Source of the DNA: Clostridia bacterium
GTDB taxonomy: Bacteria > Bacillota > Clostridia > Christensenellales > Aristaeellaceae
Length of the DNA: 42,750 bases
Reading direction: 5' to 3'
Assembly (NCBI GenBank): GCA_017397765.1
Contig: JAFQIB010000087.1
Coordinates: 1 to 42,750 of the forward strand
Part shown: positions 1 through 8,154 of the stretch, in pieces
Layout: every line of letters starts with the position of its first letter
Numbering within the stretch: position 1 is the stretch's first letter
The notes under the pieces: generated by a model
What the model was told of the DNA's origin: nothing
Databases searched by the model: none
What the model saw: only the letters and a program-made list of their open reading frames with translations
Translations under genes and position numbers: made by a program

Positions 1-50
1 GTAAACGTTAAATGGCAATCAATTGTGGGAAGTTTGCCACCCCCTCTGGC

Positions 51-185
51 CCTTGTGAGGTCGCGCTCTGCGCGACGAGCGTTGTCAGCGCTTGCGTTGA
101 TAGCGCGAAGCCCACAGCAGGCTTTGTGCCTGTTGTGGGCCGGTATGCTTCTTTCTCGGGACCGAGAAAGAAGATCTCTCACAAG
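51..185. repeat. Hairpin-dense intergenic element (left edge)
   Basis: The first 407 bases hold no gene I can support. Within them, 51-185 is bounded by an 8-bp inverted repeat (CTTGTGAG / CTCACAAG) and contains three strong hairpins: 60-76 (7-bp perfect stem, GTCGCGC), 110-140 (13-bp stem with one G-T wobble, GCCCACAGCAGGC) and 148-173 (11-bp perfect stem, CTTCTTTCTCG, 4-base loop). No protein-like reading frame is convincing. The 9-mer CGACGAGCG at 73-81 recurs inside the palindromic insertion in the nfnB-like gene. I read it as a structured intergenic repeat of unknown function. 186-333 shows nothing recognisable. Confidence 0.5.
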
Positions 186-333
186 TGACCTGCCACATAG
201 ATACAAACATCTAACGATCGCACATCTCTACAAATCCCAATTTTTTGTTCCCCATCAAGCCACAGCACCGCCACCCATTCAGGGCGCAGCAACACGCACC
301 AACTGCCCCCGCCTCCTGCCGCAGCATACGCAA

Positions 334-365
334 GCGGGCATCCGGCTGCTTCGCCGGATGCCCGC
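334..365. terminator. Perfect 13-bp hairpin downstream of the IMPase-like gene
   Basis: A perfect inverted repeat GCGGGCATCCGGC (334-346) / GCCGGATGCCCGC (353-365) with a 6-base loop lies 43 bases past the stop codon of the minus-strand phosphatase gene. The position suits a terminator or 3' mRNA stabiliser. There is no clear U-tract on either strand, so intrinsic termination is only inferred. Confidence 0.45.
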
Positions 366-407
366 TGATTCCACTTTTCTACTCTACGTTCCGTCCCGCA
401 TCCGGGA

Positions 408-1187
408 TCAAGGCTGCCCCGCCCGCCATACCTGCTGCAGAATCGCCTGCAGCTCGTCATAGATGCGTGCACTGGCTGCCAGATGCGGGATCCCCCGGTC
501 ATAGGTCACCAGGCCGCCGAGAATATTGCCGCACCGTCCGCCGGCTTCCTCCACCAGCAGCGTCGCCGCACAGTAGTCCCAGGGCTGCAGCTGCCATTCA
601 AAGTGGCCGTCGCTGCGTCCGGCTGCCACATCACACAGATCCATGCAGGCGCTGCCGGTGCGGCGGATGTCTGCGGCTTTGGGCAGCAGCGCAGCAAAGG
701 AGCGGCTCGTCAGGTCAAACAAATCCTCGTAGTAGGGCCCGGAGCCCAAACCGATCAGCGCCTTCTCCAAGGGCATGTCCGCCACATGGAGGCGCTCCGC
801 GTTGCACCAGGCGCCCTTGCCCCGCTCCGCATGGTAGAGTTCGTCCCGGTAGGGATCGTAGATCATGCCGAACACCGGCTCTTTGCCCTCCACCGCGCCG
901 ATGGAGATCATCGAGCAGCGGCGGCGGCGGAAATAATTGGTGGTGCCGTCGATGGGATCAATGATGAAGGTGAAGGTGTCCGTCAGCTGTTGACCCTCTC
1001 CTTCCTCCGCCAGGAAGCGGGCCTGGGGAAAGGCCCGGGACAGCTCGCCGATCAGATAGTCCTGCACCGCCACGTCCGCCTCGGTAACGAAATCCGCGTG
1101 GCGGCCCTTGGAATACACTGCCGGATCGGCAAACTCCAGCATCAGCCGGGCAGCGCGCCTGATCATCCCCGTAATAACCTTTTCCAT
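408..1187 (-). CDS. Inositol monophosphatase family protein
   Basis: Predicted Mg2+-dependent sugar/inositol phosphatase of the IMPase/FIG superfamily, cytosolic, 259 aa, the usual length. Visible motifs: metal-binding Glu pair at 61-62 (AEEGEG), the DPIDGTTN signature at 77-84, and the C-terminal WDYCAATLLVEEAGG motif starting at W203, which carries the third metal ligand D204. The ATG at 1187 is preceded by an AGAGGAATG ribosome site. The substrate cannot be told from sequence: inositol-1-phosphate, fructose-1,6-bisphosphate and 3'-phosphoadenosine phosphate phosphatases share these motifs. It lies 87 bases downstream of the metallophosphoesterase gene on the same strand and could be co-transcribed with it. 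The gap contains mutually exclusive small hairpins (1234-1267). Confidence 0.85.
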   Translation of the reverse strand: MEKVITGMIRRAARLMLEFADPAVYSKGRHADFVTEADVAVQDYLIGELSRAFPQARFLAEEGEGQQLTDTFTFIIDPIDGTTNYFRRRRCSMISIGAVEGKEPVFGMIYDPYRDELYHAERGKGAWCNAERLHVADMPLEKALIGLGSGPYYEDLFDLTSRSFAALLPKAADIRRTGSACMDLCDVAAGRSDGHFEWQLQPWDYCAATLLVEEAGGRCGNILGGLVTYDRGIPHLAASARIYDELQAILQQVWRAGQP

Positions 1188-1274
1188 ATATCACATTCCT
1201 CTATTGCAAAAGCTTTCGCGTCTGCGGACACGACCAAAGGGCTTTGTGATCGTCCTTTGGAGCCCTTCGCAGCA

Positions 1275-2003
1275 TCACTTTTGAAGATGCAGAACAATTA
1301 CCTCGCAGCTGCAGTTGATGCGGGGCGCCCAGGTGGCGTTGGTCACGCCCCGGGATACCAGCAGGCGGTCATCATAGTAGAAGCCGCTGGTCAGCTTCGG
1401 GAACAGCCATTGCCCCGGTGCGTAGACGCCCTGCCTGCCGATGCGCACCTGCCCGCCGTGAGCATGGCCGGCAACAGTCAGGTCGATATCCCGGTTCAGC
1501 ACCGCATCCTTGTAATACTCCGGGTGGTGGCACATCAGCAGCTTGAAGCCCGGCTGTGCCGACATTTCCCGCAGGAAAGGCTTCTTCTCCGCCAGCTGCA
1601 GGGGCAGCTTGTGCTCCTCCTTGCCCACGCGGATACTGCTCAGACCGCCCAGCACAATGCCGCCGAAAGGCACAAAGCAATCGTCCAGCACGGTGACGCG
1701 GCTGCGCGCCACATGGGGCCAGTAGTCTGCCAGGGTCTTGAGCTTCCGCTCATGGTTGCCGATGGCATAGAACACCGGTGCGACGTCCGGCGCTTCTTTC
1801 AGAAAACGGACTGCGTTGTCAAAGCCGTTGGTGCGCCGGTCATGGCGGTCCACCAGATCGCCCGCAATGAGAATTGCATCCGCTCCCTGACAAGCGGACA
1901 GGACAAGTTCGACGTCGCCGTTGTGAAAGTCCGGGCAGACGGCGAAGGTCAGCGGCTGCGCAATCTTCGCCGAGCGCACGGTGATATGATTGATTTCAAG
2001 CAT
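1275..2003 (-). CDS. Metallophosphoesterase (YaeI/YkuE-like)
   Basis: Calcineurin-like metallophosphoesterase, 242 aa. The dinuclear metal site is complete by eye: D25-x-H27 (PDFHNG), GDLVD at 48-52, GNHE at 82-85, a later MCHHPEY motif and GHAHGGQ. The GHAHGGQ motif and the RGVTNATWAPRINCSCEVIVLHL ending resemble the YaeI/YkuE group, which hydrolyses phosphate esters such as UDP-2,3-diacylglucosamine-like or membrane-associated substrates. Family members often have an N-terminal membrane anchor. This one does not, so it is probably cytosolic. The start is supported by GAGGGAG upstream of the ATG. It follows uvrB by 64 bases on the same strand. Confidence 0.85.
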   Translation of the reverse strand: MLEINHITVRSAKIAQPLTFAVCPDFHNGDVELVLSACQGADAILIAGDLVDRHDRRTNGFDNAVRFLKEAPDVAPVFYAIGNHERKLKTLADYWPHVARSRVTVLDDCFVPFGGIVLGGLSSIRVGKEEHKLPLQLAEKKPFLREMSAQPGFKLLMCHHPEYYKDAVLNRDIDLTVAGHAHGGQVRIGRQGVYAPGQWLFPKLTSGFYYDDRLLVSRGVTNATWAPRINCSCEVIVLHLQK

Positions 2004-2067
2004 GATACTCCCTCAGGCATTGCCGTATCGCCATGCCAGCTCCCATGCGCGGAAGCCGTGGCGTTGG

Positions 2068-4095
2068 TCAGTGATGGCGGGTAGACTCGCGGGTACGGCG
2101 GCGTTTCTTCTGCACCTCGTTCTTCTGGGGCGCTTCGCCGCGCAGCTCCAGCAGTTGGTCACGCAGCTTGGCTGCGCGCTCGAAATCCAGATCCCGGGCA
2201 GCGGAGAGCATCTGCTCCTCGATCTGCCGGGCAATGGCCGCGCGTTCCTCCTCGGTGAGGGGCGCAGGGGCGGATTCCTCCACCTTCTTCGTGATCTCCA
2301 GCACCTGATGGACGCTGTTGCGCACGCTTTCCGGCGTGATGCCGTGTTCCTCATTGTACGCCTGCTGCAGGGCGCGGCGGCGGTTGGTTTCCCCGATGGC
2401 GCGCATCATGCTCTCGGTCATGACGTCCGCGTACATGATGACCCGGCCGTCCACATTGCGGGCGGCGCGGCCAATGGTCTGCACCAGCGAGGTTTCCGAA
2501 CGCAGGAAGCCCTCCTTGTCCGCATCGAGGATGGCCACCAGCGTCACCTCCGGCAAATCAAGGCCCTCACGCAGCAAATTGATGCCCACCAGGATATCGA
2601 ACTCGCCCAGGCGCAGCCCGCGGATCAGCTCCATGCGCTCCATGGTCGTCACGTCGGAATGCAGGTAGCGCACCCGCATCTCCATCCCGCGCAGATATTC
2701 CGTCAGCGATTCCGCCATGCGCTTGGTCAGCGTGGTGACCAGCACGCGCTGCTTGCTGGCAACCACCTTGTGTATCTCGCCGACCAGGTCGTCCACCTGG
2801 CCGGTGGCGGGACGCACGTCGATCTTCGGGTCCAGCAGACCCGTGGGACGGATGATCTGCTCCACGATTTGCTGCGTTTTCCCCAGCTCATAGGGGCCGG
2901 GGGTTGCGCTGACGTAGATGGTCTGGCCGATGCGCTGCTCAAACTCCTCAAACAGCAGCGGCCGGTTATCAAAGGCCGAGGGCAGACGGAAGCCGTATTC
3001 GACCAGCTGCTCCTTGCGGGCCCGGTCGCCGTTGTACATCGCCCGGATCTGCGGGACGGTGACATGGCTCTCGTCAATGAAGCACAGGAATCCCTTGGGG
3101 AAATAGTCCAGCAGCGAATAGGGCGCGTCACCGGGCTGCCGTCCGTCAAAATAGCGGGAATAGTTCTCGATGCCGGAGCAATAGCCGATTTCCCGCATCA
3201 TCTCGATATCATAGTTGGTGCGCTGGGCAATACGCTCAGCCTCCAGCGGCTTTCCCTCCCGGGTGAATCGCTCGATCTGCGCCTGCAGATCCCGCTCGAT
3301 ATCGCCGATATGCGCTTCCATATGGGTCTTGTCCGTGGCATAGTGGGTCGCCGGGAAAACCGCGCAGTGCTCCAGGCTGGACAGCACATGCCCGCTGACC
3401 GCATCGATTTCGGAAATCCGGTCGATTTCATCCCCGAAAAACTCGATGCGCAGGCCATGCTCGTTCATCCCGGCGGGAATGATCTCCACCACATCGCCCC
3501 GCACCCGGAAGGAGCCGCGGGCAAATTCGATGTCGTTGCGCTCATACTGGATGTCGATCAGCTGGCGCAGCAGTTCATCCCGCTCGATGGCCATACCGGG
3601 CCGCAGGCTGATCATCTGGCCCTCGTACTCGCTGGGATCGCCCATGGAGTAGATGCAGGACACGGAGGCGACGATGATCACGTCCCTGCGCTCCCGAAGG
3701 GCCGCGGTGGCGCTGTGGCGCAGCCGGTCGATCTCCTCGTTGATGGAGGCGTCCTTCTCGATATAGGTGTCCGAGGAGGCGATGTACGCCTCGGGCTGAT
3801 AATAATCGTAGTAGCTGACGAAATATTCCACCCGGCTGTCCGGGAAGAAGGCCTTCAGCTCCGAGCAGAGCTGGGCCGCCAGGGTCTTGTTGTGGGCGAT
3901 GACCAGGGTGGGCCGCTGCACCTTCTCGATGACGGAGGCCATGGTGAAGGTCTTGCCGGAGCCGGTCACGCCCAGCAGCACCTGAGCGTCCATGCCCTGC
4001 TGCACGCCTGCGGCAAGGGCTTCGATGGCCTGGGGCTGATCTCCGGAGGGCTTGTAGGGGGCTTTGAGGACAAATTTGCCGGGCAGTTCGGACAT
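2068..4095 (-). CDS. uvrB: Excinuclease ABC subunit B (UvrB)
   Basis: UvrB is the damage-verification helicase-like subunit of nucleotide excision repair. It is loaded by UvrA and recruits UvrC to incise on both sides of a bulky lesion. The 675 aa are full length. Walker A GVTGSGKT is at 42-49, followed by the beta-hairpin signature [14 protein letters not shown], the DESHVTVPQ Walker B-like motif, [10 protein letters not shown], and motif [22 protein letters not shown]-terminal UVR domain ([17 protein letters not shown]) for UvrC/UvrA contact is present. The start ATG has a GAGGTGATC ribosome site, and a sigma-A type promoter lies just upstream (4134-4162). No uvrA or uvrC is adjacent in this window. 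Confidence 0.98.
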   Translation of the reverse strand: MSELPGKFVLKAPYKPSGDQPQAIEALAAGVQQGMDAQVLLGVTGSGKTFTMASVIEKVQRPTLVIAHNKTLAAQLCSELKAFFPDSRVEYFVSYYDYYQPEAYIASSDTYIEKDASINEEIDRLRHSATAALRERRDVIIVASVSCIYSMGDPSEYEGQMISLRPGMAIERDELLRQLIDIQYERNDIEFARGSFRVRGDVVEIIPAGMNEHGLRIEFFGDEIDRISEIDAVSGHVLSSLEHCAVFPATHYATDKTHMEAHIGDIERDLQAQIERFTREGKPLEAERIAQRTNYDIEMMREIGYCSGIENYSRYFDGRQPGDAPYSLLDYFPKGFLCFIDESHVTVPQIRAMYNGDRARKEQLVEYGFRLPSAFDNRPLLFEEFEQRIGQTIYVSATPGPYELGKTQQIVEQIIRPTGLLDPKIDVRPATGQVDDLVGEIHKVVASKQRVLVTTLTKRMAESLTEYLRGMEMRVRYLHSDVTTMERMELIRGLRLGEFDILVGINLLREGLDLPEVTLVAILDADKEGFLRSETSLVQTIGRAARNVDGRVIMYADVMTESMMRAIGETNRRRALQQAYNEEHGITPESVRNSVHQVLEITKKVEESAPAPLTEEERAAIARQIEEQMLSAARDLDFERAAKLRDQLLELRGEAPQKNEVQKKRRRTRESTRHH

Positions 4096-4133
4096 GACGG
4101 ATCACCTCACAGATGCAGAATGATGGTTCACCT

Positions 4134-4162
4134 ATCATAGCACACCCCGCCCTGCTTGTGAA
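4134..4162 (-). promoter_or_regulatory. Promoter of uvrB
   Basis: On the minus strand, TTCACA (4157-4162) and TATGAT (4134-4139) are separated by 17 bases, about 40 bases upstream of the uvrB ATG. This is a reasonable sigma-A promoter. No LexA-type inverted repeat was recognised, though I could not scan systematically. Confidence 0.6.
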
Positions 4163-4212
4163 GGGGAACACCGCCCAATCCCTGTATTTTCCCCGATTCG
4201 CTGTTTATGGGG

Positions 4213-4242
4213 TGGACATGTCCGGCGCGAAAATGGTATGAT
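4213..4242 (+). promoter_or_regulatory. Promoter of the first XRE regulator gene
   Basis: TGGACA (4213-4218) and TATGAT (4237-4242) are separated by 18 bases. The promoter lies downstream of an in-frame ATG at 4207, which argues that translation begins at 4267 instead. Confidence 0.55.
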
Positions 4243-4266
4243 GAAGCCGAAAAAGGAGGCATACTT

Positions 4267-4779
4267 ATGGACATGGTAAAGATGGGCGCATTCCTGCAGG
4301 CATTGCGCAAGGAAAAGGGACTGACCCAGGAGCAGCTGGGCGAGCAGCTGCACATCAGCAGCAAGACGATCTCCCGCTGGGAGACCGGCGCGTATATGCC
4401 CCCGGTGGAGATGCTGCTGGCGCTGTCCGAGCTATACGGCGTGAGCATGAACGAGCTGGTCGCCGGGGCGCGGCTGACCCCAGAGGAGCTGCCGGCGAAG
4501 GCGGAAGAAAACCTGGCAGCGGTCATAAGGGACAACGCAGCCTTTCAACTTGAAGAGCGCAAGGCCTTCTGGCAGCAGAAATGGCTCGCCGACCACCGGT
4601 GGACCATTGCCCTGCTGGTTGGCGTGTTTGCTGCTGCATCCCTTCTTTTCCTTACCCTTGATCTGCTCAAGCCCTTTGCGTTCCTCATGCTGCTGGCCAT
4701 GGGACTGTCGATCTTTCTGCACAACCGCCGGGATGGTTATGTCGAGCATCATCTCTATGACGACAAGCTGGACGCATAA
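4267..4779 (+). CDS. HTH-XRE transcriptional regulator with C-terminal membrane segments
   Basis: A 170-aa protein. Residues about 5-60 form a Cro/C1-type helix-turn-helix (LTQEQLGEQLHISSKTISRWETG). A charged linker follows, then two hydrophobic stretches near the C-terminus (WTIALLVGVFAAASLLFLTL and PFAFLMLLAMGLSIFL), so the DNA-binding domain is probably tethered to the membrane. Start 4267 has AAGGAGG seven bases upstream; the in-frame ATG at 4207 lies before the promoter. Proteins of this layout are common in Clostridia and often control neighbouring membrane or stress genes. Here the next gene is a membrane phosphatase followed by a second regulator of the same build. Target and signal are unknown. 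Confidence 0.8.
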   Translation: MDMVKMGAFLQALRKEKGLTQEQLGEQLHISSKTISRWETGAYMPPVEMLLALSELYGVSMNELVAGARLTPEELPAKAEENLAAVIRDNAAFQLEERKAFWQQKWLADHRWTIALLVGVFAAASLLFLTLDLLKPFAFLMLLAMGLSIFLHNRRDGYVEHHLYDDKLDA

Positions 4780-4914
4780 TTGGCAGCATCTCCCGGTTTC
4801 CCGCCCTTTGACACGTTTCGTGTCACCCAGGTGACGGCACGTTTCTTTCCTTCCATTCCTTTCTCTGATACCATCAGATCAGCTTACGGGCAAGAAAGAA
4901 AGGAACGGATCGGT

Positions 4915-5598
4915 ATGAAGGAAAAGAAATCGTTGTACGCAGGCTTTGCCCTGGTGGGCTGCTTTGTCCTCTGGACAGCGCTGGTGCGCACCATGGACGT
5001 CAGGCCGATCGGGCCGGGCGGGAGCGCCGTGGGCTTTGCTTCCCTGAACGGTTGGTTTCACCATTTCACCGGCGTTCATATGGGCCTGTATATCGTCACA
5101 GACTGGCTGGGCCTCGTGCCGGTCTTCTGCTGCACGTTTTTTGCTGTGATCGGCTTTTGTCAGCTGCTGAAAAGGAGAAGTTTCCTCCGGGTCGATGCGG
5201 ATATTCTGCTGCTGGGCGGACACTATCTTCTGGTGATCCTCGCCTATCTGCTTTTTGAGCTGTACCCCATCAATTACAGGCCGGTGCTGATCGGCGGCGT
5301 TCTGGAAGCCTCCTACCCTTCCTCGACGACGCTGCTGGTTGCCTGCGTCATGCCGACTGTCAGCTTCCAGGCCAGACGCAGGATCAAAGCCGCAACGTTC
5401 CGCAGCGTCATCCCGGTCTGTTCTGACGTTTTTTCGCTGCTGATGATCATCGGACGGACTGCCGCAGGCGTTCACTGGCTCACGGACATCATCGGCGCGC
5501 TCCTGCTGAGCGCCGGGCTCTGCCTGATCTATCGTTCTTTCGTTTTGCTCCTTGAAGGGAAAACCAGCCAAAGGAGGTCACAGCATGGAACTCCATGA
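4915..5598 (+). CDS. PAP2-superfamily membrane phosphatase
   Basis: Predicted integral membrane phosphatase of the type 2 phosphatidic acid phosphatase family, 227 aa with about five or six hydrophobic segments. The conserved motifs are RP at 122-123, PSSTT at 135-139 and GRTAAGVHWLTD at 180-191 (R181, H187, D191). The canonical PSGH motif has Thr138 where the transition-state His normally sits; I recall this PSSTT variant in other small Firmicute PAP2 proteins. Likely substrates are lipid or polyprenyl phosphates, but this is inference. The ATG at 4915 follows AAAGGAACG. The 135-base gap upstream contains small palindromes (GACACG-TTT-CGTGTC at 4810-4824 and GTCACC-CA-GGTGAC) that could be operators for the flanking regulators. 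It overlaps the next start by 14 bases. Confidence 0.8.
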   Translation: MKEKKSLYAGFALVGCFVLWTALVRTMDVRPIGPGGSAVGFASLNGWFHHFTGVHMGLYIVTDWLGLVPVFCCTFFAVIGFCQLLKRRSFLRVDADILLLGGHYLLVILAYLLFELYPINYRPVLIGGVLEASYPSSTTLLVACVMPTVSFQARRRIKAATFRSVIPVCSDVFSLLMIIGRTAAGVHWLTDIIGALLLSAGLCLIYRSFVLLLEGKTSQRRSQHGTP

Positions 5599-6193
5599 AA
5601 AACTGCAGCAATTGAGAAAGCAGCGGGGACTGACGCAGGAAGAGCTGGCAGAAGCCCTGTACGTCTCCAGAACCGCCGTCTCCAAATGGGAATCCGGCCG
5701 CGGATATCCCAGCATTGATTCGCTCAAGGAGCTCTCCAAGTTCTTTTCGGTCTCCATCGACGATCTGCTGTCCGGCGAAAAGGTCATATACCTTGCCGAA
5801 CAGGAGAACCGCTCCAGCCTGCAAAGAAGCCGCGACATCTGCCTCGGCCTGCTGGATCTGCTGAGCATCCTGCTCCTGATCCTGCCCCTCTATCCCAGGC
5901 AGGGCAGCGGGATGATCGAATCAGTCAGCCTGCTGGCCTATTGGGAGACAGCGCCGGTGTTCAGCGCCGCATATGCCATTCTGGCAATCCTGCTGAGCCT
6001 GACCGGCGCCGGCAGGCTCCTGCTGAAGCCGATGAAAAAGGAATTGGGCAGGCTGATCACCGGCGTCTCCCTATCGGTCAGCATCGCCGTCGTGCTGCTC
6101 TTTGCCCTGACCCGTCAGGCGTATGCCGTCACCCTTGTTTTCCTGCTGCTGGTCGCCAAAGGCGCAGTGCTGCTGAAGCATCCAGCCGGATAA
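5585..6193 (+). CDS. HTH-XRE transcriptional regulator with membrane segments
   Basis: A 202-aa protein whose residues 1-62 are a Cro/C1 helix-turn-helix (LTQEELAEALYVSRTAVSKWESGRGYPS). Four hydrophobic stretches follow, starting at CLGLLDLLSILLLILPLY. It resembles the previous regulator in build but not in close sequence. The ATG at 5585 has AAAGGAGG eight bases upstream and lies inside the end of the PAP2 gene, so the two are translationally coupled. The arrangement of regulator, membrane phosphatase and coupled regulator suggests a small self-regulated envelope module. The signal and targets are unknown. Confidence 0.8.
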   Translation: MELHEKLQQLRKQRGLTQEELAEALYVSRTAVSKWESGRGYPSIDSLKELSKFFSVSIDDLLSGEKVIYLAEQENRSSLQRSRDICLGLLDLLSILLLILPLYPRQGSGMIESVSLLAYWETAPVFSAAYAILAILLSLTGAGRLLLKPMKKELGRLITGVSLSVSIAVVLLFALTRQAYAVTLVFLLLVAKGAVLLKHPAG

Positions 6194-6221
6194 CAGACAG
6201 GCACGATGCTTCGTCCAACAG

Positions 6222-6273
6222 AAATCTCCCGCAGGGCACTCGCTCTGCGGGAGATTTCGTATTTGCTTTTTTC
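6222..6273. terminator. Terminator between convergent XRE and metI genes
   Basis: A perfect 13-bp stem AAATCTCCCGCAG (6222-6234) / CTGCGGGAGATTT (6245-6257) with a 10-base loop is followed on the plus strand by a run of T at 6267-6272. It lies between convergent genes. Its plus-strand tail is clear; function for the minus strand is possible because the stem begins with A residues that become U. Confidence 0.8.
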
Positions 6274-6331
6274 AGCCGGAGCAGCGGCGCGTCATCCGCC
6301 GCATCACATTCTGAGCGACCAGAGAATCCAA

Positions 6332-7042
6332 TTACTTCTTCAGCCGCTTGTCGCTCTTGGTCGCCAGCCAGGTGCCGAAGGACTGGATCACCTGCACCAG
6401 AATCACCAGCACGATCACCGACGCATACAGCACGGCATAACGATAGCGGTTATAACCGTAGGTGATGGCAATCATGCCCAGGCCGCCGCCGCCCACCGCA
6501 CCGGACATGGCGGTATAGCCCATGATGGTGGTGATGGCCAGGGTGAAGTTGGTGATCAGGGAAGGCACTGCCTCGGGCAGCATCACCCGCAGCAGGATCT
6601 GCATCGGGGTCGCACCCATGGCCTGCGCCGTTTCGATGATGTTGGGGTTGACCTCCCGCAGGCTGCCCTCCACCAGGCGGGCAATAAAGGGGAAGGCCGC
6701 AATCACCAGCGGCACCACCGACGCCAGCGTGCCCACCGAAGTGCCCACGATCACACGGGTCAGCGGGATGACCATGACCATCAGGATGATGAAGGGCACC
6801 GAGCGCAGCAGATTGATGACCACGTTGAGCACCTTCATCAGCAGCCGCGGCATGGGGCAGATGCCCTTTTCGTCGCCGGCCACCAGCAGCATGCCCAGGG
6901 GCAAGCCGATCAGGATGGCGCAGAAGGTCGCCAGCAATGTTGCATACAGCGTTTCCCAGGTGGCAAAGGCAAAATCCTCACGGATGACATTCCAGGCTTC
7001 CAGCAGGCTCTCCGGCTGGAAGGCGCGTGCAAACTGATTCAT
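6332..7042 (-). CDS. metI: Methionine ABC transporter permease MetI
   Basis: Membrane permease of the MetNIQ methionine importer, 236 aa with about five or six transmembrane segments. The EAA-loop region that docks to the ATPase is visible in VNPNIIETAQAMGATPMQILLRVMLPEAVPSLI. The neighbouring RSVPFIILMVMVIPLTR and SAVGGGGLG segments are typical of the family. The gene overlaps metN by four bases (ATGA) and so is translationally coupled as the last gene of metQ-metN-metI. Together with MetN it should form the membrane core importing D/L-methionine delivered by the unusual binding protein upstream. Confidence 0.95.
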   Translation of the reverse strand: MNQFARAFQPESLLEAWNVIREDFAFATWETLYATLLATFCAILIGLPLGMLLVAGDEKGICPMPRLLMKVLNVVINLLRSVPFIILMVMVIPLTRVIVGTSVGTLASVVPLVIAAFPFIARLVEGSLREVNPNIIETAQAMGATPMQILLRVMLPEAVPSLITNFTLAITTIMGYTAMSGAVGGGGLGMIAITYGYNRYRYAVLYASVIVLVILVQVIQSFGTWLATKSDKRLKK

Positions 7043-8070
7043 GCCTCCACCTCCTTCCGGGCGTAGTCAACCTGTACCTGCACGGTCACATCGGGGGTCT
7101 GGCGCAGGAAGTTGACCGCCTTGGCCAGCTCGTCCGGCCCGCCGGGGATCTCCAGCAGGATGTAGCCATAGGCCCGATCACCCACCGCGCGGGTGGATGC
7201 ACCCAGGATGCTCGCTGCGATGCCGGCCTCCATGGCCATCTTGGCAATGAGGGGCTCATTGGCGGCAATCGCGCCGTTGAAGATGATGCGGACACGCTGA
7301 CCGTGCTTGTCGCCCAGGGCCACGTTGGCGTCGGCCATTTCGGGATAGACCAGATTCTTGGTGGCCTCGGCCTTGGGGTTGGCAAACACCTCCGCCACCT
7401 CGCCTTCCTCCACCACCGCGCCGTTTTCCAGGATGGCGACCCGGTTGCAGATCTCCTGCACGACGCTCATCTGATGGGTGATGACGATGACCGTGATGCC
7501 CAGCTTCTGGTTGATCTCCCGGATCAGGCCGAGGATGGCATGGGTGGTTTTGGGGTCCAGAGCGGAGGTTGCCTCGTCGCAGAGCAGCACGTCCGGATTG
7601 GTCGCCAGCGCGCGGGCGATGGCAATGCGCTGCTGCTGACCGCCGGAAAGCTGGGCGGGATAGGCGTTTTCCTTGTCCGGCAGGCCCACGATCTCCAGCA
7701 TCTCCCTGGCCCGGGCCACGGCCTGCTCCTTCTTCACGCCCGCCAGCTTGAGCGGCAGCATGATATTCTGCAGGCAGGTGCGCTGCATGAGCAGGTTGAA
7801 GCCCTGGAAGATCATGGTGACACGGCGGCGCACATCCCGCAGCTCCGCGGTGGACAGCGTGCCGAGGTCGCGCCCGTCCAGCAGAACGGAGCCCTCCGTG
7901 GGCCGCTCCAGCATGTTGATGCAGCGCACCAGCGTGGATTTACCCGCGCCGGACATGCCGATGATGCCGTAAATGTCCCCATTGTTGATGGTCAGGTTGA
8001 CATGCCTGAGCGCATCCACCGGCCCGTCTGCGGTGACGAAGCTCTTGGACAGATTGCGTAATTCGATCAT
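7039..8070 (-). CDS. metN: Methionine ABC transporter ATP-binding protein MetN
   Basis: ATPase of the methionine importer, 343 aa. Walker A GMSGAGKST is at 38-46, signature LSGGQQQRIAIARA at 141-154, Walker B VLLCDEATSALDP at 161-173 and switch His199. The C-terminal part from about 258 is the NIL/ACT-like domain, which binds methionine and trans-inhibits transport when the cell is replete, so a post-translational brake on top of the transcriptional one is expected. The start chosen is the ATG at 8070, with GGAGGTT seven bases upstream; a longer GTG-initiated frame from 8109 lies within the intercistronic hairpin and is unlikely. Confidence 0.95.
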   Translation of the reverse strand: MIELRNLSKSFVTADGPVDALRHVNLTINNGDIYGIIGMSGAGKSTLVRCINMLERPTEGSVLLDGRDLGTLSTAELRDVRRRVTMIFQGFNLLMQRTCLQNIMLPLKLAGVKKEQAVARAREMLEIVGLPDKENAYPAQLSGGQQQRIAIARALATNPDVLLCDEATSALDPKTTHAILGLIREINQKLGITVIVITHQMSVVQEICNRVAILENGAVVEEGEVAEVFANPKAEATKNLVYPEMADANVALGDKHGQRVRIIFNGAIAANEPLIAKMAMEAGIAASILGASTRAVGDRAYGYILLEIPGGPDELAKAVNFLRQTPDVTVQVQVDYARKEVEA

Positions 8071-8106
8071 GGGTCGTAACCTCCGTAGAATGCCGTAAAC
8101 GCAGGG

Positions 8107-8140
8107 CACACCGGCAGCCCGAAAACAGACTGCCGGTGTG
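8107..8140 (-). promoter_or_regulatory. Intercistronic hairpin between metQ and metN
   Basis: A perfect 11-bp inverted repeat (CACACCGGCAG, 8107-8117; CTGCCGGTGTG, 8130-8140) begins 14 bases past the metQ stop codon. There is no U-tract on the minus strand, so it is more likely a 3'-end stabiliser or partial terminator raising binding-protein mRNA over the membrane components. That is common for ABC importers. The role is inferred from position. Confidence 0.55.
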
Positions 8141-8154
8141 TGATGAACGCAGGC

